Origin: PALSA-612 sp963791225
Lineage (GTDB): Bacteria; Actinomycetota; Thermoleophilia; Gaiellales; Gaiellaceae
Assembly (NCBI GenBank): GCA_963791225.1
Contig: CAWBRV010000008.1
Coordinates: 558,001-622,000, forward strand
Length of the DNA stretch: 64,000 nt
Reading direction: 5' to 3'
The position numbers and the translations under genes were made by a program. Below are positions 34,607 through 44,628 of this stretch, piece by piece. The first letter of the stretch is position 1; the number at the start of each line of letters is the position of its first letter. The notes beneath the pieces were generated by a model. That model made no database searches, was not told the origin of the DNA, and was given only the letters and a program-made list of their open reading frames with translations.

Positions 34607-35508
34607 GCGCGGCCTCTACGGACAAGCCCGACCGCGCGCGCGACCCCGACGCCGAGCAGGAAGTCGACCTCGGACGCCTGTGGCGCGCGGTGATCGCGCG
34701 CTGGTGGCTGCTCGTGATCGGCTTCGTCGCGGGCGCGATCGTCGGCCTCCTCCTCTCGCTCGGCGGCGGCAAGCAGTGGAAGGCGACGGCGGAGGTCTAC
34801 CTCGGCCAGCCGCTGTCCGCGAGCGGGGCCCAGATCTCGAGCCCGCCGACGAGCCTCGGGCTCGCGACCGCGTACATCAACAGCCTGTACGCGCTCCGGG
34901 TCGCCTCGCACAAGTCCGGGGTCCCCGTGGGCCAGCTGAGCGGGAAGATCTCGGTCAAGCCGATCCTCGGCCTCACCGGCACGAAGGTCGGCCAGCCCGC
35001 GCCGCTCATGCTGCTGTCCGTGACCGGGTCGAAGGCCGGCAAGACGCAGATTGCGGCCGACGCTCTGGCCGGGCTGATCGTGTCCCAGTTCCAGCCGTAT
35101 CCGTCGCAGAAGATCAGGATCATCCAGGAGCGGCTGACGCAGGAGCAGGCGCAGATCAAGGACATCAACCGGCGCCTGACGGATGCCCAGAACGCCCAGG
35201 CGGCGCTCGCCTCGTCGGCCGCGAACTCGCAGCTCGTCGCCAACTACGCCCAGATCATCTCGACGCTCTCGAACGAGCGGTTCGCCTCCCAGAGCGACAT
35301 CACGTCCGCGAAGCAGGCGATCGCGCAGGCGCAGGGGATCGAGCAGCCGCGGATCGTCTCGCCGGCGCTCTCGGCGAACCAGGGCGGCCCGAGCCGCCGC
35401 TCGGGCGTCGTGATCGGCGCGATCATCGGCCTCGTCCTCGGCCTGCTGGCGGCGATCTTCTGGGAGCCGGTCGCCGGCCAGGTGCGCTCGCACCAAGCTT
35501 CGACGTAG
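34603..35508 (+). CDS. Wzz/chain-length-determinant-like membrane protein
   Basis: 301 residues, ATGA overlap with the epimerase. Cytoplasmic acidic N-terminus, TM1 at about 34-54 (ARWWLLVIGFVAGAIVGLLL), a periplasmic stretch with coiled-coil character (about 165-225; QERLTQEQAQIKDINRRLTD), then TM2 at about 268-290 (SGVVIGAIIGLVLGLLAAIF). This two-TM topology is that of polysaccharide co-polymerases without a kinase domain. It would control polymer length or assembly at the membrane. Confidence 0.8.
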   Translation: MSAASTDKPDRARDPDAEQEVDLGRLWRAVIARWWLLVIGFVAGAIVGLLLSLGGGKQWKATAEVYLGQPLSASGAQISSPPTSLGLATAYINSLYALRVASHKSGVPVGQLSGKISVKPILGLTGTKVGQPAPLMLLSVTGSKAGKTQIAADALAGLIVSQFQPYPSQKIRIIQERLTQEQAQIKDINRRLTDAQNAQAALASSAANSQLVANYAQIISTLSNERFASQSDITSAKQAIAQAQGIEQPRIVSPALSANQGGPSRRSGVVIGAIIGLVLGLLAAIFWEPVAGQVRSHQAST

Positions 35509-35511
35509 TCT
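35506..35511 (+). promoter_or_regulatory. Possible -10 box (TAGTCT) overlapping a stop codon
   Basis: TAGTCT includes the TAG stop of the Wzz-like gene and lies 6 nt before ATG 35518. A similar arrangement occurs before 6013. Confidence 0.4.
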
Positions 35512-35517
35512 CCCCGG

Positions 35518-36465
35518 ATGCTCGACGGCAAGCGCGTTGCCGTGGTGGTGCCGGCCTACAACGAGGCGGTCCTGCTGCCGCAGACGCTCGCGGGGATGCC
35601 GGATCTCGTCGACCGCGTGATCGTGGTCGACGACGCCTCGACCGACGACACCGCCGCGACGGCCCGCGCCGCCGCGGAGGCCGACCCCCGCGTCGTCCTC
35701 GTCTCGCACGAGAAAAACCGCGGCGTGGGCGCGGCGATCGTCTCGGGCTACAAGCGTGCAATCGAGGAGCGGATCGACGTCACCTGCGTGATGGCCGCCG
35801 ACAACCAGATGGATCCGACGGAGCTCGAGTCGATCGCCGAGCCGGTCGCGCGCGACGAGGTCGACTACGCCAAGGCGAACCGCCTGTTCACGGGCCAGGC
35901 CTGGGAGCTGATCCCGCACTCGCGCTACCTCGGCAACGCAGTGCTGTCGCTCCTGACGAAGATCGCCTCCGGCTACTGGCACGTCGCCGACTCGCAGGCC
36001 GGCTACACGGCGATCGCCCTGCCGATGCTCGAGTCGCTCGACCTCGACCGCGTCTATCCCCGCTACGGCTTCCCGAACGACCTCCTCGTGCACCTGAACG
36101 TGTGGAACGCCCGCGTGCGCGACGTGCCGTCACGGCCGATCTACAACGTCGGCGAGACCTCGGGCATCCGCCTCCACCACGTCGTGCCGCGCATCTCCTG
36201 GCTGCTGACGAAGGCGTTCTTCTGGCGGATGAAGGAGAAGTACGTGATCCGCGACTTCCACCCGCTCGTCTTCTTCTACGGGCTCGGGATGCTGCTCTTC
36301 TTCGCCGGCCTCGGCCTCGGGATCTCGGAGATCGTCCTGCGCATCCTCGGCAACGTGATTCCGACCGCGACCTCCGTGCTGATCGCCCTGCTCCTGATCT
36401 TCGGCGTCCAGTTCACCCTGTTCGCCATGTGGTTCGACATGGAGTCGAACAAGGACCTGCGCTAA
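35518..36465 (+). CDS. Membrane GT2, polyprenyl-phosphate glycosyltransferase type
   Basis: 315 residues. VAVVVPAYNEAVLLPQTL, VDRVIVVDDASTDDT, CVMAADNQMDPTELES (DxN metal site) and GYKRAI are GT2 motifs of the DPM/GtrB group. The C-terminal part has two hydrophobic segments (HPLVFFYGLGMLLFFAGLGLG and ATSVLIALLLIFGVQFTLF). Such enzymes make polyprenyl-phosphate sugars used by GT-C enzymes; the polytopic GT at 1370-3349 could be a user. Last gene of the polysaccharide locus. Confidence 0.8.
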   Translation: MLDGKRVAVVVPAYNEAVLLPQTLAGMPDLVDRVIVVDDASTDDTAATARAAAEADPRVVLVSHEKNRGVGAAIVSGYKRAIEERIDVTCVMAADNQMDPTELESIAEPVARDEVDYAKANRLFTGQAWELIPHSRYLGNAVLSLLTKIASGYWHVADSQAGYTAIALPMLESLDLDRVYPRYGFPNDLLVHLNVWNARVRDVPSRPIYNVGETSGIRLHHVVPRISWLLTKAFFWRMKEKYVIRDFHPLVFFYGLGMLLFFAGLGLGISEIVLRILGNVIPTATSVLIALLLIFGVQFTLFAMWFDMESNKDLR

Positions 36466-36772
36466 AACGCGGTATTTGCAGGGAGTTCTTTAGCGAGTGT
36501 GAGACTAATGCGACTCTGGTCGAGTTAGAGATGCGACTTCGCTCGCGCCGCACCGCCGGTTGCGAGAACCGCTGCTCTATCCACTGAGCTACGGGGGCAT
36601 TTTATGCCTTTTTGCAGGTATTTTCTCCGTGTGGCGTTGAACAGTCTAACTCGGCGTCCGCCCCCAAGCATCGAGGTGTGTTCCATTCATCAAGTGGCGT
36701 TGCTGCCGGTGCAGCGAAGTCCGGAGCATCTTCAACTGGGCCGCCGCCGACCCTGCCAGCGCGCCTCCTTGA
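36466..36772. other. Gene-free stretch at the end of the polysaccharide locus
   Basis: Visibly lower GC than both flanks and without a convincing ORF. It contains the tRNA-like fragment at 36555-36598 and two copies of TTTGCAGG (near 36475 and 36609), one on each side of the fragment. Downstream of the fragment (36599-36772) I see no further feature. Confidence 0.5.
36555..36598 (-). tRNA. 5' half of a tRNA gene (Arg-like), truncated
   Basis: Read on the minus strand from 36598, the acceptor strand GCCCCCG, TA, D-arm GCTCAGTGGATAGAGC and the start of an anticodon arm (AGCGGTT) are intact. After that the sequence diverges: the CGGTT/AACCG helix would close a 5-nt loop, and no T-arm (GTTCGAATCC-type) or 3' acceptor strand matching GGGGGC follows before the coding region. 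The 5' half resembles actinobacterial tRNA-Arg. As read it cannot make a functional tRNA. It may be a remnant left by recombination. Confidence 0.6.
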
Positions 36773-39511
<2,739 letters not shown>

Positions 39512-39711
39512 GACCGACTCGGACGACGGCGTGCGAGGCGGTCGGGACGAGCCGCCCCGAGCGAACCAGCCTGTGCTCAAGCCTTCCGACGAACACGCTC
39601 AGCCCAGTCTGACGGAAACCGCGGCGCCGAATGCCGGTGCGGTGATCGGGAGGCCGCCCTATCCCGGTCGAGCCGGTAGGCTGCGGCTCTCTCTCATCCC
39701 AGCGAGGTCAG

Positions 39712-41235
39712 ATGGTGGAGTTGTTGGCGTCCGAAGCGAATCCGCTGCTGGAGGGGCTGCGGCTGCGACGGCGGCCCGAGCCGTGCATCGTCGTCATCTA
39801 CGGGGCATCGGGCGATCTCGCCAGCCGCAAGCTCATACCGGCGCTCTACGCACTGGGTCACCGGCAACTCCTTCCGGAGAAGTTCGCCATTCTCGGCGTC
39901 GCCCGCTCCGAGGGCTCGGACGAGGGCTTCCGTGCAGAAATGATGGAGGCCGTAGAGCGGTTCGGGCGGGATGGGCTCGACGACGACGTCTGGTCGCGGA
40001 TGGCGCAGGGGCTGTTCTACATTTCGGCCGACTTCGGCGAGCCTGACACTGCCCAACGCCTGGCGGAACGGCTCCGCGAGATCACCGCCGATCGTGGCAC
40101 CGCCGGAAACTGCGTGCACTACCTGTCGGTGCCCCCGAGCGCCTTGCCCCTACTCGTCGAGCAGATCGGGAGCCGGAAGGACGATCTGGCCAGCGGCTGG
40201 ACGCGCCTGATCATCGAGAAGCCCTTCGGTCACGATCGCGAGAGCGCGCGCGAGCTCAACGACCAGCTTTCCCGGTACTTCGTCGAACAGGAGATCTTCC
40301 GCATCGATCATTACCTCGGGAAGGAGACGGTGCAGAACATGCTCGCGCTGCGGTTCGCGAACGGCATCTTCGAACCGATCTGGAACCGGCAGTTCGTCGA
40401 CCACGTGCAGATCACCGTGGCCGAGTCGATCGGAATCGAGGGACGGGCCGCCTTCTATGAGGAGGCGGGGGCGATGCGTGACGTGTTCCAGAACCATCTC
40501 CTGCAGTTGGTCGCGCTGACCGCGATGGAGCCGCCCGCCGACTTCACGGCCGACTCGGTTCGAAACGAGAAGGTGAAGGTGCTCCGCGGCATCCGGACGC
40601 CGGGGCCAGCGAGCGTCGTCCGCGGCCAGTACGGGCGCGGCTTCGTCGAGGGCGACGACGTTCCCGGGTACGCCGAGGAGCCGGGAGTCGCTGCGGACTC
40701 GACGACCGAGACGTTCGTGGCGGCCAAGCTTTGGATCGAGAACTGGCGCTGGGCGGACACCCCCTTCTATGTCCGGGCGGGCAAGCGGCTGCCGAAGCGC
40801 GAGACGACGATCGCGATCCAGTTCACGAAGCCGCCGCACCCTCCCTTCGAGGAGGCGGCGGCCGAGGGGCTGCGGCCGAACGTGCTCGTCGTCCACATCC
40901 AGCCGGACGAGGGCGTCTCGCTTGCGATCGGGGCGAAGGTCCCCGGTCAGGGGCTGACCCTGCGGACGGTGAATATGGACTTCCTCTACGGTGGCACGTT
41001 TCGCAGCGACGTGCCGGAGGCCTACGAGCGGCTGATCCTCGACTGCCTTCTCGGCGATGCGACGCTGTTCACGCGCGCGGACGAGGTCGACGAGCAGTGG
41101 GCGCTCACTGACGCGATCCACTCCGCCTGGGCACGCGAACGGCCCGCCTTCCCGAATTACCCTGCCGGCGCCTGGGGGCCGCCCTCGGCCGAGGCGCTGC
41201 TCCAGCGCGACGCCCGCGCCTGGCGTCGCCACTGA
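39712..41235 (+). CDS. zwf: Glucose-6-phosphate 1-dehydrogenase
   Basis: 507 residues, the usual length. IYGASGDLASRKLIPALYAL (30-49) is the NADP-binding loop, RIDHYLGKE (197-205) the active-site motif with substrate-binding Lys and catalytic His nearby, and IEKPFGHD precedes it. VYAVRAGKRL-type sequence (FYVRAGKRLPKRE) binds the substrate further on. It oxidises glucose 6-phosphate to 6-phosphogluconolactone, first step of the oxidative pentose phosphate pathway. The stop and the opcA ATG share one base. Confidence 0.95.
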   Translation: MVELLASEANPLLEGLRLRRRPEPCIVVIYGASGDLASRKLIPALYALGHRQLLPEKFAILGVARSEGSDEGFRAEMMEAVERFGRDGLDDDVWSRMAQGLFYISADFGEPDTAQRLAERLREITADRGTAGNCVHYLSVPPSALPLLVEQIGSRKDDLASGWTRLIIEKPFGHDRESARELNDQLSRYFVEQEIFRIDHYLGKETVQNMLALRFANGIFEPIWNRQFVDHVQITVAESIGIEGRAAFYEEAGAMRDVFQNHLLQLVALTAMEPPADFTADSVRNEKVKVLRGIRTPGPASVVRGQYGRGFVEGDDVPGYAEEPGVAADSTTETFVAAKLWIENWRWADTPFYVRAGKRLPKRETTIAIQFTKPPHPPFEEAAAEGLRPNVLVVHIQPDEGVSLAIGAKVPGQGLTLRTVNMDFLYGGTFRSDVPEAYERLILDCLLGDATLFTRADEVDEQWALTDAIHSAWARERPAFPNYPAGAWGPPSAEALLQRDARAWRRH

Positions 41236-42116
41236 TGTCGATCGCGCTCGACATCGAACGGGAGCTGGCCGCTCTCCGGGAGGAGGATCGTGACTCTTCC
41301 CTCGTCCGGACGAGCACCATGACCCACATCGCCTGGGCGCCCGAGAGCTGGCTGGACGCGGCGCTCACGACGCTCGCGGGGCTCAGCGAGCGCCACCCCT
41401 CGCGCACGATCGTGATCGTGCCTCGCCCGGACGCCCCGGACGGCGTCGAGTCCGAGGCGCGTATCGAGCGCTTCAGGCTCGGCAGCCTCGAGCGGGAGGT
41501 CTGCTCGGAAGTGATTACGCTTCGGCTCGGCGGTTGTCGTGTCCAGGCCGCGGCCAGCCTCGTCCTGCCACTCCTTCGCAGCGGCCTTCCGGTGTTCATC
41601 CGCTGGCGCGGTCGGCCGCCTTTCGGGGAGCCGCAGTTCGAGAGCCTCGTGGTCGTCGTCGACCGGCTCGTGATCGACTCGAGCGAGTGGCCCGACCTGC
41701 CCGATGCGTACGCGACGCTTGCCGCCTACTTCGATCGGACCGCCGTGTCCGACATCGCTTGGGCCCGCTGCGCGGGCTGGCGGCTCGCGCTCGCCGACCG
41801 CTGGCCAGGGATCGCCGAGGTCGCCGACCTCTCTGTCCGTGGCCCGCTCGCCGACGCGCTGCTGCTCGCAGGCTGGCTCGAGTCACGACTCGGGCACCCT
41901 GTTCGGCTCCAGCACGAAGAAGCACCGACGATCGAGAGCGTATCCGCGGACGACAGTGACGTAGCCGTCCCGGAGGCGACCGGCGCGGAAAGCCCGAGCG
42001 AGCTCCTCTCGGGCGAGCTCGATCGCCTCGGGCGCGACCCCGTCTACGAGCAGGCAACCCGGGCGCGCGCCGGCGTCGCGGGCGAACCCGAAGGACCTCC
42101 CGCGCCCGCACCGTAG
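41235..42116 (+). CDS. opcA: Glucose-6-phosphate dehydrogenase assembly protein OpcA
   Basis: 293 residues. It follows zwf directly, as in cyanobacteria and actinobacteria, where OpcA is an allosteric or assembly factor of G6PDH. RTSTMTHIAWAPESWLDAALTTLAGL, RTIVIVPRPDA, SEVITLRLGG and LVLPLLRSGLPVFIRWRGRPPFG match the OpcA central domain; SDIAWARCAGWR...LADRW follows. The C-terminal ~50 residues are Glu/Ala/Pro-rich and variable. The spacing to zwf implies translational coupling. Confidence 0.9.
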   Translation: MSIALDIERELAALREEDRDSSLVRTSTMTHIAWAPESWLDAALTTLAGLSERHPSRTIVIVPRPDAPDGVESEARIERFRLGSLEREVCSEVITLRLGGCRVQAAASLVLPLLRSGLPVFIRWRGRPPFGEPQFESLVVVVDRLVIDSSEWPDLPDAYATLAAYFDRTAVSDIAWARCAGWRLALADRWPGIAEVADLSVRGPLADALLLAGWLESRLGHPVRLQHEEAPTIESVSADDSDVAVPEATGAESPSELLSGELDRLGRDPVYEQATRARAGVAGEPEGPPAPAP

Positions 42117-42130
42117 AGTGCCGAGACCGC

Positions 42131-44197
42131 TTGCCCCGCAACCTCTACATCACAGCCATGGAGCCGCAGAGCGGCAAGTCGGTCGTCGCCCTCGGCGTCA
42201 TGGAGCTGCTCTCGGGTCGGGTCGAGCGCCTCGGCTTCTATCGGCCGATCGTGCCGTCCGACGAACAGCCCGACCCGCAGGTCGAGCTTGCCCGCAGTCG
42301 CTACCGGCTCACCGCCTCGCCGCAGGAGATGTCCGCGCTCACGCAGGACGAGGCGAGCGCGATGGGCGACTACGAGGCGCTGCGAACGCGGGTCGTCGAG
42401 GGCTACAAGGCGCTCGAGCGCGACTGCGACTTCGTCGTCTGCGAGGGGACCGACTTCACCGGTGCCGCCCCTGCGCTCGACTTCGGGCTTAACGCCGACC
42501 TGGCGAACGAGCTTGGCGCGCCGGTCCTCGTCGTCGTGCGGGCGGGCTCCCCGGCGGCCACTTCCGCCTCCGTCCGCGTTGCGCGCGACTCCCTCCGGCA
42601 CAAAGGGTGCACCATCTTCGGCGTCCTCGTCAACCGCGTCGACCCGGGCGACGTCGAGGAGGTCCGCGAACTGCTCGAAGCGTCCAGGGAGGAGGACGGG
42701 CCGACCTTCCTGATCCCCGAGGATCCCGCGCTTGCCCACCCGACGATGGCGGAGGTCGTCTCGGCCATGGGCGCCACGCTGCTCTCCGGGACGCCCGAGG
42801 CGCTCCGGCGCGAGGTCAAGGACGTGAGGGTCGGGGCTATGAGCGTGGAGCACTTCGTGGAGAGCCTCGTGGAGGGCTCGCTTGTGATTGTCCCCGGCGA
42901 CCGACCGGACATCGTCGTCGCCACGCTTGCCTCCACCGTCTCGCCCGTGATCCCGGCGGTGGCGGGTCTCGTCCTGACCGGCGGCTTCCCGCTCGCGGAC
43001 ACGGTTCGGCGACTGCTCGAGGACGCGCCGTTCGCAGTCTGCGAGGTGTCGGAACTCACACACGAGGCGGCCGCGGCCGTGCAGGCCGTCAGGCCGGTGC
43101 TCCACGCCGAGGACGAGCGCAAGATCGCGCGGGCGCTCGGGCTCTTCGAGGCGAGCGTCGACACGGGCGAGCTCGGCCGGCGGATCGCCGTCGAGCGCCC
43201 CGCCCGCGTGACGCCGATCATGTTCCAGTATGAGTTGCTCGAGCGTGCGCGAGCGGCGGTGAAGCACATCGTCCTGCCCGAGGGCGAGGACGACCGCATC
43301 CTCTCTGCTGCCGACATCCTTCTGCGCCGCGGCGTCGTGCGTCTCACCATCCTCGGCGACCCAGCCCGCGTGAGGGCGCAGGCCGCGGCGCTCGGTGCCG
43401 ACCTCGAGGGCGCGGAAATTTTGAAGCTCGACTCGTCGCCTCTCCGCGAGGTGTACGCCGCGAAGTTCTTCGAGCTCCGCAAGCACAAGGGAGTGACCGA
43501 GGAAGCCGCGCTCGACGCGCTCATGGACCCGAACTACTTCGCCACCATGATGGTGCAGTCGGGCGCCGTCGACGGCATGGTCTCCGGCGCGGCTCACACC
43601 ACCGCGGAGACGATCCGGCCCGCGTTCCAGATCATCGGCGCCCGCGAGGGAGTTTCCGTCGTCTCCAGCGTCTTCCTGATGTGCCTCTCCGATCGCGTGC
43701 TGGTGTACGGCGACTGCGCCGTCAACCCGAAGCCAGATCCCGAGCAGCTCGCCGACATCGCGATCAGCTCCTCGGAGACAGCTGCCGCGTTCGGGATCGA
43801 GCCGAGGATCGCCATGCTCTCCTACTCGACGGGTGACTCCGGCGCGGGGCCGGACGTCGACGCCGTTCGACGTGCGACGGAGGCGCTCCGCGAGCGGCGA
43901 CCCGACCTCAAGGTGGACGGCCCAATCCAGTACGACGCGGCGGTTGACGCCTCAGTCGCGAAGCTCAAGCTGCCTGGGAGCGACGTGGCTGGCCGGGCGA
44001 CTGTGTTCGTCTTCCCCGACCTCGAGACGGGGAACGTCGCCTACAAGGCCGTGCAGCGGTCGTCGAACGCCGTGGCGATCGGCCCGGTGCTGCAGGGGCT
44101 GCGGCGGCCGGTGAACGACCTGAGCCGGGGGTGCACGGTGACGGACATCGTGAACACGGTCGCGATCACCGCAATCCAGGCGCAGGGCGGGGAGTGA
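42131..44197 (+). CDS. pta: Phosphate acetyltransferase (long form with DRTGG/BioD-like N-terminus)
   Basis: 688 residues from TTG (LPRNLYITAMEPQSGKS). N-terminal P-loop-like AAA_26/BioD domain (MEPQSGKS at 10-17; EGTDFTGAA), DRTGG-type middle domain (about 215-330), then the catalytic PTA domain: VKHIVLPEGEDDRILSAAD, MVQSGAVDGMVSGAAHTTAETIRPAFQII, VYGDCAVNPKPD and MLSYSTGDSG. It interconverts acetyl-CoA and acetyl phosphate. No acetate kinase gene lies next to it. TAGAGT at 42114, overlapping the opcA stop, is a possible -10. Confidence 0.93.
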   Translation: MPRNLYITAMEPQSGKSVVALGVMELLSGRVERLGFYRPIVPSDEQPDPQVELARSRYRLTASPQEMSALTQDEASAMGDYEALRTRVVEGYKALERDCDFVVCEGTDFTGAAPALDFGLNADLANELGAPVLVVVRAGSPAATSASVRVARDSLRHKGCTIFGVLVNRVDPGDVEEVRELLEASREEDGPTFLIPEDPALAHPTMAEVVSAMGATLLSGTPEALRREVKDVRVGAMSVEHFVESLVEGSLVIVPGDRPDIVVATLASTVSPVIPAVAGLVLTGGFPLADTVRRLLEDAPFAVCEVSELTHEAAAAVQAVRPVLHAEDERKIARALGLFEASVDTGELGRRIAVERPARVTPIMFQYELLERARAAVKHIVLPEGEDDRILSAADILLRRGVVRLTILGDPARVRAQAAALGADLEGAEILKLDSSPLREVYAAKFFELRKHKGVTEEAALDALMDPNYFATMMVQSGAVDGMVSGAAHTTAETIRPAFQIIGAREGVSVVSSVFLMCLSDRVLVYGDCAVNPKPDPEQLADIAISSSETAAAFGIEPRIAMLSYSTGDSGAGPDVDAVRRATEALRERRPDLKVDGPIQYDAAVDASVAKLKLPGSDVAGRATVFVFPDLETGNVAYKAVQRSSNAVAIGPVLQGLRRPVNDLSRGCTVTDIVNTVAITAIQAQGGE

Positions 44198-44628
44198 CGC
44201 CGGTGCCGGCCACAGACGCGGAGCTCCTGGACGGACTCTCAGGGCTGGCGCTGTTCGCTGATCTCGACCGCTCTGAGCTTCAGACTCTCGCTGAGATGAG
44301 CGGCGAGGCGAGGTTCGACGAAGGCGACTGGATCGTCCGCACCGGAGACGTCGACGTGGGGCTGTACATGATCGTGGACGGCGAGATCGGGGTCGTCGTC
44401 GAGGGCGAGGAACTCGCAACGCTCCCGCGCGGGAGCTTCTTCGGCGAGATATCGACGCTGCTCGGCGAGCCGGCGGTGGCGGACATCCTCGCGCGGGCGC
44501 CGACCCGTTGCCTCGTCGTTCCGGCCGCCGAGGCGAAGCGGTTCCTCCTGACCTTCCCGCTGGTGATGATGCGCATGCTTGAGACGGAGGCGCGCCGACT
44601 GAAGACCTCGGATGAGTCCCGGGCATAG
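44194..44628 (+). CDS. Cyclic-nucleotide-binding domain protein
   Basis: 144 residues, GTG overlapping the pta stop (GTGA). It consists of a single cNMP-binding beta-roll: LFADLDRSELQTLAEMSGEARFDEGDWIVRTGD, VGLYMIVDGEIGVV, LPRGSFFGEISTLLGEPAVADILA (phosphate-binding cassette; the usual R-T-A is replaced by AVADI, so nucleotide binding is uncertain). There is no DNA-binding domain. It may be a regulatory partner for Pta or the GH15 enzyme, with which it overlaps by 17 nt. Confidence 0.85.
   Translation: MTPVPATDAELLDGLSGLALFADLDRSELQTLAEMSGEARFDEGDWIVRTGDVDVGLYMIVDGEIGVVVEGEELATLPRGSFFGEISTLLGEPAVADILARAPTRCLVVPAAEAKRFLLTFPLVMMRMLETEARRLKTSDESRA

Noticed and set aside
36466..36560. Group I intron interrupting the tRNA anticodon loop
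   Set aside because: Bacterial tRNA introns are known, but here the downstream sequence on that strand enters the conserved GT2 coding region within about 100 nt and no 3' tRNA half appears.
36555..36598. Functional tRNA gene
   Set aside because: Only the acceptor 5' strand and D-arm are sound. No 7-nt anticodon loop with U33 can be drawn, and no T-arm or 3' acceptor strand follows.
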